64,000 nt of DNA from Meghimatium bilineatum (GCA_034231615.1 CM067312.1:7872546-7936545); one strand, 5' to 3'; positions 21,298 to 34,789 are shown, numbered from the stretch's first letter. Made by a program: numbers and translations. The notes: generated by a model not told the origin, from the sequence alone.

Positions 21298-21870
21298 CTT
21301 CTACTTTCTAACCATCTACTCATTTACCTTTTACTTTCTAACCATCTACTCATTTACCTTTTACTTTCTAACCATCTACTCATTTACCTATTACTTTCTA
21401 ACCATCTACTCATTTACCTTTTAATTTCTAACCATCTACTCATTAACCTTTTACTTTCTAACCATCTACTCATTAACCTTTTAATTTCTAACCATCTACT
21501 CATTTACCTTTTACTTTCTAACCATCTACTCATTTACCTTCTACTTTCTAACCATCTACTCATTTACCATTTACTTTCTAACCATCTACTTATTTACCTT
21601 TTACTTTCTAACCATCTACTCATTTACCTTTTACTTTCTAACCATCTACTCATTTACCTTCTACTTTCTAACCATCTACTCATTTACCTTTTACTTTCTA
21701 ACCATCTACTCATTTACCTTTTACTTTCTAACCATCTACTCATTTATGTTTTACTTTCTAACCATCTACTCATTTACCTTCTACTTTCTAACCATCTACT
21801 CATTTACCTTCTACTTTCTAACCATCTACTCATTTACCTTCTACTTTCTAACCATCTACTCATTTACCTT
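21298..21870. repeat. 30-bp minisatellite, about 19 units
   Basis: Units TTACTTTCTAACCATCTACT then CATTTACCTT, very uniform. Strongly pyrimidine-biased on the gene's sense strand. Confidence 0.96.
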
Positions 21871-22290
21871 TTCATGGCTACTGTTGAGTAGACGTTTTAT
21901 TGGTATCAATTCCCCCTCCCCCCTGCAAGAACTCTATGTCTATGAATTGTTCCTACCACCTGATGTTTACCATGTTGTGAAGACACCGAAGGTAAACTGC
22001 ACTTCGTGGCTGTATAAAGCACCTGACTACACAACGCACGTAAATCTGTATCTTCATCAGATTTGTTCATGTAACATTAGGTAATATCGACAGGAAATCT
22101 GCACCTAACAGGCGAAACTGGGAAAAAGTGTATTCAAGTTAATTTCCTGTGATCTACAAGATATTAGCTAAAGTTATATAATTATTTTTTAAAGTGTGTA
22201 ATTCAATTACTAACTATTGAAGCCCTAGGGTGTTGCCATATACTTCGGTGCATATGCCATGGATAAAAATGTTTTATTTCTGCAGGTCTA
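21870..22290. other. Unassigned intronic DNA
   Basis: No gene or recognised element. Confidence 0.4.
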
Positions 22291-22299
22291 GATTATCCC

Positions 22300-22440
22300 T
22301 CCCACATCCGCATTGATGAATATAGAAATCTCTGAATCTTTCTGTGTATTAATGAATTCTATGTGGTACCTCTTACATTGATGGAGATAGAAATCGCTGA
22401 ATCTTTCTGTGTTTTCATGAATTCCATGTTATACTCCTTA
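22300..22440. repeat. Direct repeat of about 75 bases, 2 units
   Basis: Two diverged copies of ATAGAAATCTCTGAATCTTT followed by CTGTGT and ATGAATTC. Confidence 0.7.
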
Positions 22441-22859
22441 CAGGTTATGTGTTTACTGGTGTATCCTTGGATATATTTTCAGCCTTACTCTACACGATTC
22501 CCATCTCTGTCAAACTCCTTCATAGTCTCTATGTGTTTCTAGGTCTCCCTTGTTTCCTTATTCCCCTGCATGTTCCGTGTATTGACCGTATATCTATATC
22601 TTTCACTCATCATCATCATACATCGGGATCTGAAATCCCAGTTGAGCTGAAGTGTCATCGTCGACTTAGACAGACGTACAACATATCTTTGTCTGATTTT
22701 ATCATTTTCTCTCCTTAATCTGAGTGTCTCTTCTATATTGCCCTGTCTGTCTCAAAAGCGTTAAAATATTATAGACTAATTACTTTATCTAATGTTAGTT
22801 ATTCCTCTAGGATCAAAGACATAGGGCGGATGTCATAGATTTCCATGTCTCTCGTTTCA

Positions 22860-23320
22860 TTACAATTTCCTTTAGATCTTCATTGTTTCTGATACCGATG
22901 GTAAAACGTTCTCTTGTAATAGTTCTACGTAATGTTTTTTTTTGGTATTCCTCGTTTTCTCTTGCCTTTTGGTGACCACATCAAAGCTTGACAGGGGAGT
23001 CTTTCAGTATCCATTCGTAGCGTGTGTCCGATGTAATTCCAGCGACGCTTTCTAATATAGGTGGATACATATTCTTGTTTTGATTCTTGTCTGACAACTG
23101 TGTTTGATTTTAAGTCTGACCAACATATGTTCAGTAGCCTTCTAAAACATTCATTTTCAAAAGTGTTTAGTCTTTGCTCTAAGTTTGATGTTGCTTTCCA
23201 ACTTTCGCATCCATATGTTAATGTTGGAATTATACCGGAGTTAAAGATTTTGAGTTTTGTGTTATATCTTAGCGTTTTTGATTGCCAGATACTTGATAGT
23301 TTATTGAATGAGTTGGAATT
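22860..23320 (-). mobile_element. LINE reverse-transcriptase C-terminal remnant
   Basis: Reverse strand encodes TKLKIFNSGIIPTLTYGCES, then SFENECFRRLLN-like sequence (ENECFRRLLNICWSDLKSN), RKRRWNYIGHTLRMDTERLP and CQALMWSPKGKRKRGIP. Motif order matches the thumb/C-terminal part of mollusc-type LINEs. Truncated at both ends and decayed. Confidence 0.78.
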
Positions 23321-23559
23321 GATTTAATGACTCTTTACTAATTGCCATTGAGTAATGACGATAGAATAATTACCAACGTTCACTATACACATCTTCATAT
23401 CTGTGCTTCTCAGAATTTGGTCTGGTTTGACACAAATGCAAAGTATTCTAGAGTTGATATGTGAAGATTTTTTGTAATTCTGGATTTCTGAATTTTGTAT
23501 GCTGAATGTTAAATCCACACCGCGGCAACTTCTGAAACGTGCGCGGCTGTGGCATCAGC

Positions 23560-23690
23560 GCAGCTCAATGGAAACGTTGCTAATTACTATTGCTTAATCA
23601 AATTTGACTAATTACTATCGCTTAATCAAATTTGACTAATTACTATTGATTAATCCAATTTGATTCATTACTATTAGCTTATTATAAATT
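23560..23690. repeat. Short tandem repeat of about 29 bases, 4 units
   Basis: Units GCTAATTACTATTGCTTAAT then CAAATTTGA, diverging toward the 3' end. Confidence 0.85.
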
Positions 23691-23934
23691 ATGAATTAAT
23701 TGACTAACATTAGCTGACTTCCCATAAAAGTTAATGAGTGTCTTCCAACAGCTGTCATGTATCCCCTGCCTCCGACACAGTTTAGAAGTCACGTGTGAGT
23801 GGTAGGTATGAACATGATTGCTCATTGGAATGCCCATTCTTTGTAATGTACACTCTTTGAATGTCCACTCTTTGAAATAGAGGTCGTCTTAACATGCAAG
23901 GGTATTTAATACTGCCTGAGAATGACGTAACATA

Positions 23935-24195
23935 CTAACCAAGATAAACTACCTTTCCTGCATGTTTTTCCATTAGGTAGTGAGCAGGAGTACATTTGGC
24001 TGTGTGATTAACGTCGCCTGTCCTTATTGTCCACACGAAATCTATAGGGCTGATTTTTAAATCCCACTTAGAAAAACATATTCTGACTGGGATTCGAACC
24101 GCAAACCGCACGCAATGTGATACCAACAATCTAACCTCTTGGTTACGCGGCATACAGCTTAAACATGCTAACACATCAACTAGAACACTTAACAC
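23935..24195 (-). mobile_element. tRNA-headed SINE
   Basis: The reverse strand at about 24090-24158 reads GCCGCGTAACCAAGAGGTTA, then ATTGTTGGTATCACATTG and GCGGTTCGAATCCCAG. B-box GGTTCGAATCC is perfect. The body extends to lower coordinates. Confidence 0.62.
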
Positions 24196-24199
24196 GAGA

Positions 24200-24535
24200 A
24201 CAATTATTTTTGTTTAATTTCGCAAACATATTTAACATCGGACAAATTGATATCATGTGACAACGTGTAGGTATGTATTTTTTCTCGTGTTACCGCAGCC
24301 TCCAATTTCTCATCTTGTCTGATTAACTCCAACATATCAAGATTTTACTCTAATAACATTGACCTTTACTTCCTTGTTAGATTCAAGTCACTTACCTGTC
24401 ATAGTGTTCCACTAATGATCACAATATACTTGATCAACAATCGTTATCTCCGATATAAATCGACAATAATAATAACTGCAGAAAAACTATGATTCCACAA
24501 ATTAAAATTGGGAAAAAAATAAAAATTAACATAGG
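24200..24535. other. Unassigned intronic DNA
   Basis: Nothing recognised. Confidence 0.4.
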
Positions 24536-24875
<340 letters not shown>

Positions 24876-24895
24876 AGATGATGACGATAATCGGG

Positions 24896-25185
24896 ATTCG
24901 CTATAGCTCAGTTGTTAGTGATCTGGTCTCCTGTTCGGGTGATTCTAGGTTCAAGTCTCAGTTCAAATGAAAATATTTTTAAAAGCACCAACAAATCATT
25001 GGTGGATCGTGCCTAATAGGTACCAGTGGGGAAGTTAACGCTTCTGGCTTGATGATGACCACATCATCCGTAGGTATGCTGTTGGTCAATGAAAAATGCG
25101 AGCCTAACACCATATTACCTAAACAACTCAAAGACCTGGAAATGATGAAACTTTAATAATAATCATAATAATAATAATCAAACCT
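24896..25185 (+). mobile_element. tRNA-headed SINE with (TAA)n tail
   Basis: Head GCTATAGCTCAGTTGTTAGT (A-box-like TAGCTCAGTTG) and TCTAGGTTCAAGTCTCAG (B-box-like GGTTCAAGTC), about 50 bases apart. Body includes GGTACCAGTGGGGAAG. It ends in AATAATAATCATAATAATAA, a typical SINE tail, and sits next to a long TAA repeat. Confidence 0.68.
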
Positions 25186-25275
25186 ATACGCATTAGGATT
25201 GTAGGGGTGTCACATTAGATGCCTCAGCACAACAAGCCGCCAAACATCCGTATCTATTATCATGTGGAAAAATCC

Positions 25276-25538
25276 TACTCTAACTCTTCTTCTTCTCCTG
25301 CGTTCGTTCTCAAACTCCTGCATATTAGCAGGATGTAGTCCGGAGAACAGAATGCGTTGTGTCATGGTTTTCAGCATTGCTGCGATATCTGCGCCTTTCG
25401 GTCTGACACATCCGACTTCAGCATGACTTTGGGTCGCTGACCCTCCATGACAGCCAACTCCATCCCATAACCTCCTTAGTCGCCTTTTACGACATGCGTG
25501 AAAGGTAAACAGTGTTGCTATTTCGGGCCCCGGAAACA
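25276..25538 (-). mobile_element. S1 element, near-complete
   Basis: Reverse strand head GGGGCCCGAAATAGCAACA, middle GCTGAAGTCGGATGTGTCAG, tail GAGTTTGAGAACGAACGC then AGGAGAAGAAGAAG. A 30-bp stretch is missing around the CCCATCCC region. Confidence 0.8.
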
Positions 25539-25684
25539 TACGGGCGATACTCTAACCATTCCTCGATTTTTGTGGCACATAAGCTAATGGAGTTCTGCTT
25601 AAAAGTCCATTATCTTATTCTGATATTTGTGTATTTATTTGCGATTGTCGTATAATAGGCAGTGCATCGTGTGCTCGTCGTGTG

Positions 25685-25740
25685 GGGTGTTACATTCTCG
25701 ATAAAGGCTGTTTGGTCAATACGTCGATTAGTTTGTATTT
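25685..25740 (+). other. Hammerhead-like motif (degenerate)
   Basis: Reads TCTCGATAAAGGCTGTTTGG then TCAATACGTCGATT, followed by a TGTGTGTAAT tract as at other sites. Confidence 0.35.
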
Positions 25741-25854
25741 GTGTGTAATCTTTCAACGATTCACAAAACTTGATTGCCCCTTTTGTTTTATTGCCGTATA
25801 AATACGTATATGCACTTCTGTATTTAGAAATACTGTATGCCTAACTTTCCACGT

Positions 25855-26170
25855 TGTAATGTGAAGATGTGCATATTTTATCTGTCTGTAATGTGAAGAC
25901 GTCCTTATTTTATCTGTCTGTAATGTGAAGATGTGCATATTTTATCTGTCTGTAATGTGAAGACGTCCTTATTTTATCTGTCTGTAATGTGAAGATGTGC
26001 ATATTTTATCTGTCTGTAATGTGAAGACGTCCTTATTTTATCTGTCTGTAATGTGAAGATGTGCATATTTTATCTGTCTGTAATGTGAAGATGTGCATAT
26101 TTTATCTGTCTGTAATGTGAAGATGTGCATATTTTATCTGTCTGTAATGTGAAGATGTACATATTTTATT
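25855..26170. repeat. 32-bp minisatellite, about 10 units
   Basis: Units TGTAATGTGAAGATGTGCAT then ATTTTATCTGTC; a GACGTCCTT variant alternates in the first half, so dimers were copied. Confidence 0.95.
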
Positions 26171-26244
26171 TGACTGTTAATATCCTTTACTAATGGTAAC
26201 TATCCAGATGCGTGCAATGCAGTCACATCATACTTATTATTATA

Positions 26245-26650
26245 TTCTCCTGCAACTAGTCCTCGTACATCTCCCTAACTGTCATGATGTGTACCATCTA
26301 GTCTTCGTACATCTCCCTAACTGTCATGATATGTGTACCATCTAGTCCTTGTACATTTCCCTAACTGTCATGATATGTGTACCATCTAGTCCTGGTACAT
26401 CTCCCTAACTGTCATGATATGTGTACCATCTAGTCCTGGTACATTTCCCTAACTGTCATGATATGTGTACCATCTAGTCCTGGTACATCTCCCTAACTGT
26501 CATGATATGTGTACCATCTAGTCCTGGTACATCTCACTAACTGTCATGATATGTGTACCATCTAGTCCTGGTACATCTCCCTAACTGTCATGATATGTGT
26601 ACCATCTAGTCCTGGTACATTTCCCTAACTGTCATGATATTTTTACCATA
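26245..26650. repeat. 44-bp minisatellite, about 9 units
   Basis: Units contain CATCTAGTCCTGGTACATCT, CCCTAACTGTCATGATATG and TGTAC. Confidence 0.95.
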
Positions 26651-26685
26651 TTCTGCGTAATTAGCTATACTAATAATAATAGATA

Positions 26686-27058
26686 CCATAACCCGTTATG
26701 GATGTATGGTTGTCACATTGAGACAGAACCTGTTATGGATGTATGGTTGTCACATTGAGACAGAACCCGTTATGAATGTATGGTTGTCACATTGAGACAG
26801 AACCCGTTATGGATGTATGGTTGTCACATTGAGACAGAACCCGTTATGGATGTATGGTTGTCACATTGAGACAGAACCCGTTATGGATGTATGTTTGTCA
26901 CATTGAGACAGAACCTGTTATGGATGTATGGTTGTCACATTGAGACAGAACCCGTTATGGATGTATGGTTGTCACATTGAGACAGAACCCGTTATGGATG
27001 TATGGTTGTCACATTGAGACAGAACCCGTTATGGATGTATGGTTGTCACATTGAGAAA
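26686..27058. repeat. 37-bp minisatellite, 10 units
   Basis: Units contain GAGACAGAACCCGTTATGG and ATGTATGGTTGTCACATT; nearly identical. Confidence 0.95.
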
Positions 27059-27367
27059 ATCGTTGCACGAAGATTTCCACGTACCTCTATACTCTACCAT
27101 CTTAATAAGTTTGGAAACTTCTCACATTTTCCAGTTCCATTACCCAGCAATCTGGTCTCCTGTTCACCCCGTCTTCTTTTACCCTCCATCGAACCTTGAA
27201 GATCATCTCGTGTTACCGAGAAATGTCTCATCTCGTGCCCGTACCACGGGAGTTGACGAAGTTGCACGATTGTTAACATCGGTTCTTGTTGGACCGCCGA
27301 TACATTAATTCTATGATATGGTATATTTTTTGTGGAATTCATGTGTTATGCTCTTCTAAATGTTGCT

Positions 27368-27570
27368 TTTAATTAACACTAATTAATCATCATTCACTGC
27401 CTTAACTAATTAATCATCATTCACTGCCTTAACTAATTAATCATCATTCAGTGCCTTAACTAATTAATCATCATTCAGTGCCGTAACTAATTAATCATCA
27501 TTCAGTGCCTTAACTAATTAATCATCATTCAGTGCCGTATCTAATTAATCATCATTCAGTGCCTTATCAG
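27368..27570. repeat. 27-bp minisatellite, about 7.5 units
   Basis: Units CTAATTAATCATCATTCAGT then GCCTTAA with C/G and T/G variants. Confidence 0.95.
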
Positions 27571-27715
27571 CAGTGAATTATCAAGGCCAACGCAGGTTGA
27601 ACTGTATTAAAACAAGCATGACATCATCCTCTCAGCTTGTTTGTGCTGCTAATATCGCGTTATGTTTACTGCTTCTAACTTCGTGTGCACACTATCAGCT
27701 AGAATCAGGGGTGGG

Positions 27716-28069
<354 letters not shown>

Positions 28070-28382
28070 AGCTAGATGCTTATCTACAACTTCTATGTGG
28101 TTTAGTCAAATATAGCTCTTACGGTGACTTACAGTAATTTAAACCTCGGACGTTAGTCCAATTTGGTTATGTCAGAGCTTTACAATCATAATCAAAATAG
28201 TGGAAGTCGCAGTTATGGTAATCCAGCCACCACGAACTTCGGTTATAAGCAGTTATTATCTAGAACTGAATGACTTGCATCTGTTTACTACCCAGATTAT
28301 GAACTCCATGTTGAATGTGTACGTTTATGAAATAGTGAATTGTGTATACTTGCCAAGCAAATGATGTTCTTTAGTTTTATAG
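28070..28382. other. Unassigned intronic DNA
   Basis: Nothing recognised. Confidence 0.4.
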
Positions 28383-29075
28383 AATAGGCTATGTGTCTTT
28401 GGAATAAGGTATGAGTTTTTGGAGTAAGGTAGGAGTCTTTGAAATAAGGTAGGAGTCTTTGGAATAAGGTATAAGTCTTTGGAATAGGGTAGGAGTCTTT
28501 GGAATAAGGTAGGAGTCTTTGGAATAAGGTATAAGTCTTTGGAATAGAGTAGGAGTCTTTGGAATAAGGTAGGAGTCTTTGGAATAAGGTAGGAGTTTTT
28601 GGAATAAGGTAGGAGTCTTTGGAATAAGGTAGGAGTCTTTGGAATAAGGTATGAGTCTTTGGAATAAGGTAGGAGTCTTTGGAATAAGGTATGAATCTTT
28701 GGAATAAGGTAGGAGTCTTTGGAATAAGGTATGATTCTTGGGAATAAGGTATTAATTTTCGGAATAAGGTATGATTTTTGGGAATACGGTATGAATCTTT
28801 GGAATAAAGTATGAATCTTTGGAATAAGGTATTATTCTTGGAAATAAGGTATGAGTCTTAGAAATAAAGTTTAAGTCTTTGGAATAAGGTATGATTTTTG
28901 GGAATAAGGTATGTGTCTTTGGAATAAGGTATGATTCTTGGGAATAATGTATTATTCTTGGAAATAAGGTATGAGACTTTGGAATAAGGTATGATTTTTA
29001 AAATATGGCATGCATCTTTGGAATAAGGTAGGAGTCTTCGGAGAAAGGTATGGTTATTTGGAAATAAGTCAGGAT
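28383..29075. repeat. 20-bp minisatellite, about 34 units
   Basis: Unit GGAATAAGGTAGGAGTCTTT, uniform in the first half and increasingly diverged (TATGATTCTTG variants) in the second. Confidence 0.95.
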
Positions 29076-29079
29076 TCTT

Positions 29080-29380
29080 CTGATGACTTGATTACAGCAA
29101 TGATCATGTTGTGAAGTTGCAAACATCAAACTTTATTTTCATTCTTGTGACATGCATGACAGTGTTATTGTTATTAGAGTTTCTTTTAGTACCTAGGTAA
29201 CAAACGGATCTGATTGCCCTATTATATTGTTGTCTGACTTTCTACAAATTTGTCTATTGAATCTCCAGTTTCATTTCTTGAACTTGGAGCTTACAACAAC
29301 CAGTACTCGGTGTATCCATACCTCGTAGTCTGGATAACAGTCACAATCTAGATTTTGTGATTCCATCTATTTTCCTTAGT
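29080..29380. other. Unassigned intronic DNA
   Basis: Nothing recognised. Confidence 0.4.
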
Positions 29381-30770
29381 CTGGACACCTACCACACCTA
29401 TACTAGGTGTATCCATATATATTCCTTAGTCCGGACACCTATCACACCTATACTAGGTGTATCCATATATATTCCTTAGTCCGGACACATCACACCTATA
29501 CTAGGTGTATCCATATATATTCCTTAGTCCGGACACATCACACCTATACTAGGTGTATCCATATATATTCCTTAGTCCGGACACCTATCACACCTATACT
29601 AGGTGTATCCATATATATTCCTTAGTCCGGACACCTATCACACCTATACTAGGTGCATCCATATATATTCCTTAGTCCGGACACCTATCACATCTATACT
29701 AGGTGTATCCATATATATTCCTTAATACGAACACCTTCCACAACTTACATCAGGTGTATCCATATATATTCCTTAGTGCGGACACCTATCACACCTATAC
29801 TAGGTGTATCCAAATATATTCCTTAGTCCGGACACCTATCACATCTATACTAGGTGTATCCATATATATTCCTTAATACGAACACCTTCCACAACTTACA
29901 TCAGGTGTATCCATATATATTCCTTAGTCCGGACACCTATCACACCTATACTAGGTGTATCCATATATATTCCTTAGTCCGGACACCTATCACACCTATA
30001 CTAGGTGTATCCATATATATTCCTTAGTCCGGACACCTATCACATCTATACTAGGTGTATCCATATATATTCCTTAGTCCGGACACCTATCACACCTATA
30101 CTAGGTGTATCCATATATATTCCTTAGTCCGGACACCTATCACACCTATACTAGGTGTATCCATATATATTCCTTAGTCCGGACACCTATCACACCTATA
30201 CTAGGTGTATCCAAATATATTCCTTAGTCCGGACACCTATCACACCTATACTAGGTGTATCCATATATATTCCTTAGTCCGGACACCTATCACATCTATA
30301 CTAGGTGTATCCATATATATTCCTTAGTGCGGACACCTATCACACCTATACTAGGTGTATCCAAATATATTCCTTAGTCCGGACACCTATCACATCTATA
30401 CTAGGTGTATCCATATATATTCCTTAATACGAACACCTTCCACAACTTACATCAGGTGTATCCATATATATTCCTTAGTCCGGACACCTATCACACCTAT
30501 ACTAGGTGTATCCATATATATTCCTTAGTCCGGACACCTATCACACCTATACTAGGTGTATCCATATATATTCCTTAGTCCGGACACCTATCACATCTAT
30601 ACTAGGTGTATCCATATATATTCCTTAGTCCGGACACCTATCACACCTATACTAGGTGTATCCATATATACTCCTTAGTGCGGACACATATCACACCTAT
30701 ACTAGGTGTATCCATATATATTCCTTAGTCCGGACACATCACACCTATACTAGGTGTATCCATCCATATT
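29380..30770. repeat. 50-bp minisatellite, about 27 units, with higher-order structure
   Basis: Units contain ACTAGGTGTATCCATATATA, TTCCTTAGTCCGGACACC and TATCACACCTAT. A marker variant (CTTAATACGAACACC) recurs at 29721, 29872 and 30423. The last two are embedded in the same run of variant neighbours, giving an 11-unit, about 551-bp block duplication. Confidence 0.95.
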
Positions 30771-30825
30771 CCTTATTCTGGTATCGTAAAAGGTACAAAG
30801 GATTGGTTTCTTCATACTCTGTCTC

Positions 30826-31090
30826 AGGGGCCCGAGAGGGAAGCATAGAACAGCAACACTGTTTACCTTTCATGTATGTCGTAAGAGGCGAATGAGAATG
30901 TTATGGGATGGAGTTAGCTCTCCTCTCACCCATATAGAGTCAATGACCTAAAGCCATGCTGAAGTCAGATGTGTCATACCGAAAGGCGCAGATATCGTAG
31001 CAATGTTATAAACCATGACGTAACGCATTCATTCCGTTCTCCGGGCTACATCCTGCTAATCTGCAGGAGTTTGAGAACGAACGCAGAAGA
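30826..31090 (+). mobile_element. S1 element, full-length-looking
   Basis: Head GGGGCCCGAGAGGGAAGC, middle GCTGAAGTCAGATGTGTCAT, tail GAGTTTGAGAACGAACGC then AGAAGAAT. Good reference copy on the plus strand. Confidence 0.82.
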
Positions 31091-31204
31091 ATATCATACT
31101 TGGTTTTCACTACATGTACTTTATCTAAACCTTCCTTAGTCTACTCCTATTACATGTATGGGAATATGATAATGTTACAATATTTTACTCACACACGACG
31201 ATTG

Positions 31205-31705
31205 CTCATCTGTTCACGACGCCGGTAAGGGCAACAACATCGAGTTAACTTCCTTAATTGCCAGTATGTTGTAAGAGGTGGCTAAGGTGATTGTGGGGTT
31301 ATATTTTTCCCAAGCTGTAAAGTGATATTGAAGCTATGCTGATTCTAGAACGCTCGTGTTATCTATCTATGCTGATTCTACAACCCTCGTGTTATCTATC
31401 TATGCTGACTCTAGAACCCTCGTGTTTTCTATCTATGCTGACTCTAGAACCCTCGTGTTTTCTATCTATGCTGATTCTAGAACCCTCGTGTTTTCTATCT
31501 ATGCTGATTCTAGAACCCTCGTGTTATCTATCTATGCTGATTCTAGAACCCTCGTGTTATCTATCTATGCTATTCTGCTGGAATGCGTTAGGTCTAAAGG
31601 CGCATATATTATTGCCAAACAGTAAACGATAATAGAGCACATTACGATTATCTGACTTCGTCCTGCTAATCCACAGGAGTGTGAGAACGAACGCACTGAC
31701 AGTAG
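31205..31705 (+). mobile_element. S1 element split by an internal minisatellite
   Basis: The 5' part (31210-31335: GCCGGTAAGGGCAACAACA, then TATGTTGTAAGAGGTGGC) and 3' part (31573-31700: GGTCTAAAGGCGCATATAT, then CAGGAGTGTGAGAACGAACG) are consecutive pieces of one S1 copy. The 33-bp array sits at the ATGCTGA position between them. Confidence 0.7.
31337..31573. repeat. 33-bp minisatellite inside an S1 element, 7 units
   Basis: Units ATGCTGATTCTAGAACCCTC then GTGTTATCTATCT. The first bases of the unit are the S1 ATGCTGA phrase, so the array grew from S1 sequence. Confidence 0.93.
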
Positions 31706-31774
31706 TATCTTAAATATACTTGGATAAGAAAGAGATTCGGTCACAAATTGCTACATGCCAAGAGAGACAAATAA

Positions 31775-33025
31775 GGACCTTAACATAGAAACTACAATAA
31801 CTATCTCAACATAGAAACTACAAATAATTATTATTTCAACATAGAAATTACAAGGAATAATGATTCTAACATAGAAATTACAAGGAATAATGATTCTAAC
31901 ATAGAAATTACAAGGAATAATGATTCTAACATAGAAATTACAAGGAATAATGATTCTAACAGAAATTACAAGGAATAATGATTCTAACATACAAACTACA
32001 AGGAATAATGATTCTAACATAGAAATTACAAGGAATAATGATTCTAACATAGAAACTGTTAGTAATAATTTTTCTATAACATAGAGATTACAAGTAATAA
32101 TTATTCCTACATTTAAAAAAAATACAATTTGTAATAAACCCAACATAGAAACTACAAGTAATACTGACTCTAACGTATAATCTGCAAGAAATAATGATCA
32201 TAACAAAGAAATAACAAGTAATAATGATTCTAGCACAGAAACTACAATAATAATCATAACATAGAAACTGCACGTAATAATGATTGGACATAGGCAAGTA
32301 ATAATGACTGGACAGAGAAACTGCACGCAATAATGACTGGACATAGAAACTGCAAGTAATAATGACTGGACATAGAAACTGCATGTAATAATGATTCTAG
32401 TATAGAAACTACAGTAATGATCATAACATAGAAACTGCATGTAATAATGACTGAACATAGAAACTGCACGTAATAATTACTGGACATAGAAACTGTACGT
32501 AATAATGACTGGACATAGAAACTGCAAGTAATAATGACTGGACATAGAAACTGCACGTAATAATTACTGGACATAGAAACTGCAAGTAATAATGACTGGA
32601 CATAGAAACTGCAAGTAATAATGACTGGACATAGAAACTGCAAGTAATAATGACTGGACATAGAAACTGCATGTAATAATGACTGGACATAGAAACTGCA
32701 TGTAATAATGACTGGACATAGAAACTGCATGTAATAATGACTGGACATAGAAACTGCATGTAATAATGACTGGACATAGAAACTGCATGTAATAATGACT
32801 GGACATAGAAACTGCATGTAATAATGACTGGACATAGAAACTGCATGTAATAATGACTGGACATAGAAACTGCATGTAATAATGACTGGACATAGAAACT
32901 GCATGTAATAATGACTGGACATAGAAACTGCATGTAATAATGATTCTAGCATAGAAACTACAGTAATGATCATAACATAGAAACTGTACGTCATAATGAC
33001 TGGACATAGAAACTGCAAGTAATAT
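31775..33025. repeat. 29/30-bp minisatellites (AACATAGAAA family), about 40 units
   Basis: Two related unit types: a 30-bp form (AACATAGAAATTACAAGGAA then TAATGATTCT) to about 32150, and a 29-bp form (GACTGGACATAGAAACTGCA then TGTAATAAT) after about 32280. Short units ending GATCATAACATAG recur near 32250, 32415 and 32965. Long minus-strand open frames here reflect repetition only. Confidence 0.94.
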
Positions 33026-33029
33026 AACA

Positions 33030-33880
33030 TATAGACACCACGACCACTGATACAATTAAATCTGCTTCATATTTTCCTATACTCTACATGAACCAATGAC
33101 CGTTATTTTTCTAATGGGCACGCTCTATTGAAAACAACTGACCATAAAACTCGGAGATCCATAATTCTGTATATCTTCTGCAATCATTCATAATATTTGT
33201 TCATGATATTAGACTGCCTTTATATTGAATATCTCGTATAAATGACACAAAACACCATCTTTTGTTGTCTGCAGTAAAGATGTGTTAGGTTCTGGTCTCC
33301 AGCTAGTCATCGATCTATAAGAAACACGAGAACCCCTTTAGAAGATCCGTGAATAAGATCGCTAAGGGAATATACGTGAAATATATATTCGTCTGTTGTA
33401 CTCTATTGACTAGATTTAACTGGACTCCAGGGGCAGGACGTAGTGCTCAGACAGCTGTGAATGGACAGTCATAGAAGTGTCTAAATGTCGATTCTTAATA
33501 CAAGACTCGATTTTCAATAATTGTATAGCCAAGAGTTAAAGCTTTTCATGAACGGCAACTTGACGGTGATTTCCATATACACTAGGTCTAGAAGGATTCT
33601 CCGATATAATTTTTATCACTCCAACATGGGATCGTTCGGTAGAGCAATAAAATAGTCCACGCACTATTTTTCCCTTGATCGAAATAATTCTGCTACTTGC
33701 AACAATGTCTTCGTGAGCGATGTATTCATTTGACTAGATCGGCGTTTCTCAAAATCTATTCGGTGTGACACTTGTATAATTTTTAAATGTTCCTTGGTTT
33801 GAATATCAGGGGAGGTTCATTAATTTAGTTATTGATAAAATTGAGAGATGTACAGAAACTCGATATATATATAAAATACG
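33030..33880. other. Unassigned intronic DNA
   Basis: About 850 bases without a recognised repeat or coding signal. Confidence 0.45.
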
Positions 33881-33884
33881 TTCT

Positions 33885-34510
33885 AATGATTTTAACATAG
33901 AAACTACAAGAACATAGAAATTACAAGAATATTGAAATTGAAAGAACATAGAAACTACTAGAATATAGTAACTACCAGATCATAGAAATTACCAGATCAT
34001 AGAAACTACAAGAATATAGAAACTACCAGATCATAGAAATTACCAGATCATATAAACTACAAGAATATAGAAACTACCAGAATATAGAAACTACAAGATC
34101 ATAGAAACTATAAGAACATAGAAACTACAAGAATATAGAAACTACAAGAACATAGAAACTACAAGAATATAGAGACAACAAGAATATAGACACTCCAAGA
34201 TCATAGAAACTTGAGAACATAGAAACAACAAGAACATAGAAACAACAAGAACATAGAAACAACAAGAACATAGAAACAACAAGAACATAGAAACTACAAG
34301 ACCATAGAAACTACCAGTATATAGAAACTTGAGAACATAGAAACAACAAGAACATAGAAACAACAAGAACATAGAAACTACAAGAACATAGAAACTTGAG
34401 AACATAGAAACAACAAGAACATAGAAACTTGAGAACATAGAAACAACAAGAACATAGAAACTACAAGAACATAGAAACAACAAGAACATAGAAAGAACAA
34501 GAACTTAACA
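33885..34510. repeat. 17-bp minisatellite, about 36 units
   Basis: Unit AACATAGAAACTACAAG with ATATAG, ATCATAG and CTTGAG variants. It shares the AACATAGAAACTACAAG phrase with the 30-bp array 2 kb upstream, so the two arrays are probably related. Confidence 0.93.
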
Positions 34511-34617
34511 AGATACTACAAGAATAATGTAGAAGAAAAGAAACAGCAAGTAATATAATGAGTTGAGAGAGAAATCATCTAAAACAATGATAAGTATAGT
34601 TTGTATATAGACTCTAT

Positions 34618-34760
34618 AAATACGAGGTCCGGCTCTGTGACAGTGTGGTACTGAGTGTCTGTGACAGCCAAAGTAACGGGTTCGAACTCCCACCGCATGT
34701 GTCAGAACCGTTCAGAAATGTGTTGCAGATTAATACCACTATTAATAAAAAGATGATGAA
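34618..34760 (+). mobile_element. tRNA-headed SINE
   Basis: GGCTCTGTGACAGTGTGGTA (A-box region) and AACGGGTTCGAACTCCCAC (B-box GGTTCGAACTC) about 55 bases apart, then an unrelated body. Confidence 0.6.
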
Positions 34761-34789
34761 AACAACTATAACAAAATGAATAAAGGTGA

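Noticed and set aside
32254-33030. A 258-codon minus-strand frame (CPVIITCSFYVQSLL repeats)
   Set aside because: Produced by 29-bp units, where three units cycle through all frames without stops; no host-gene features.
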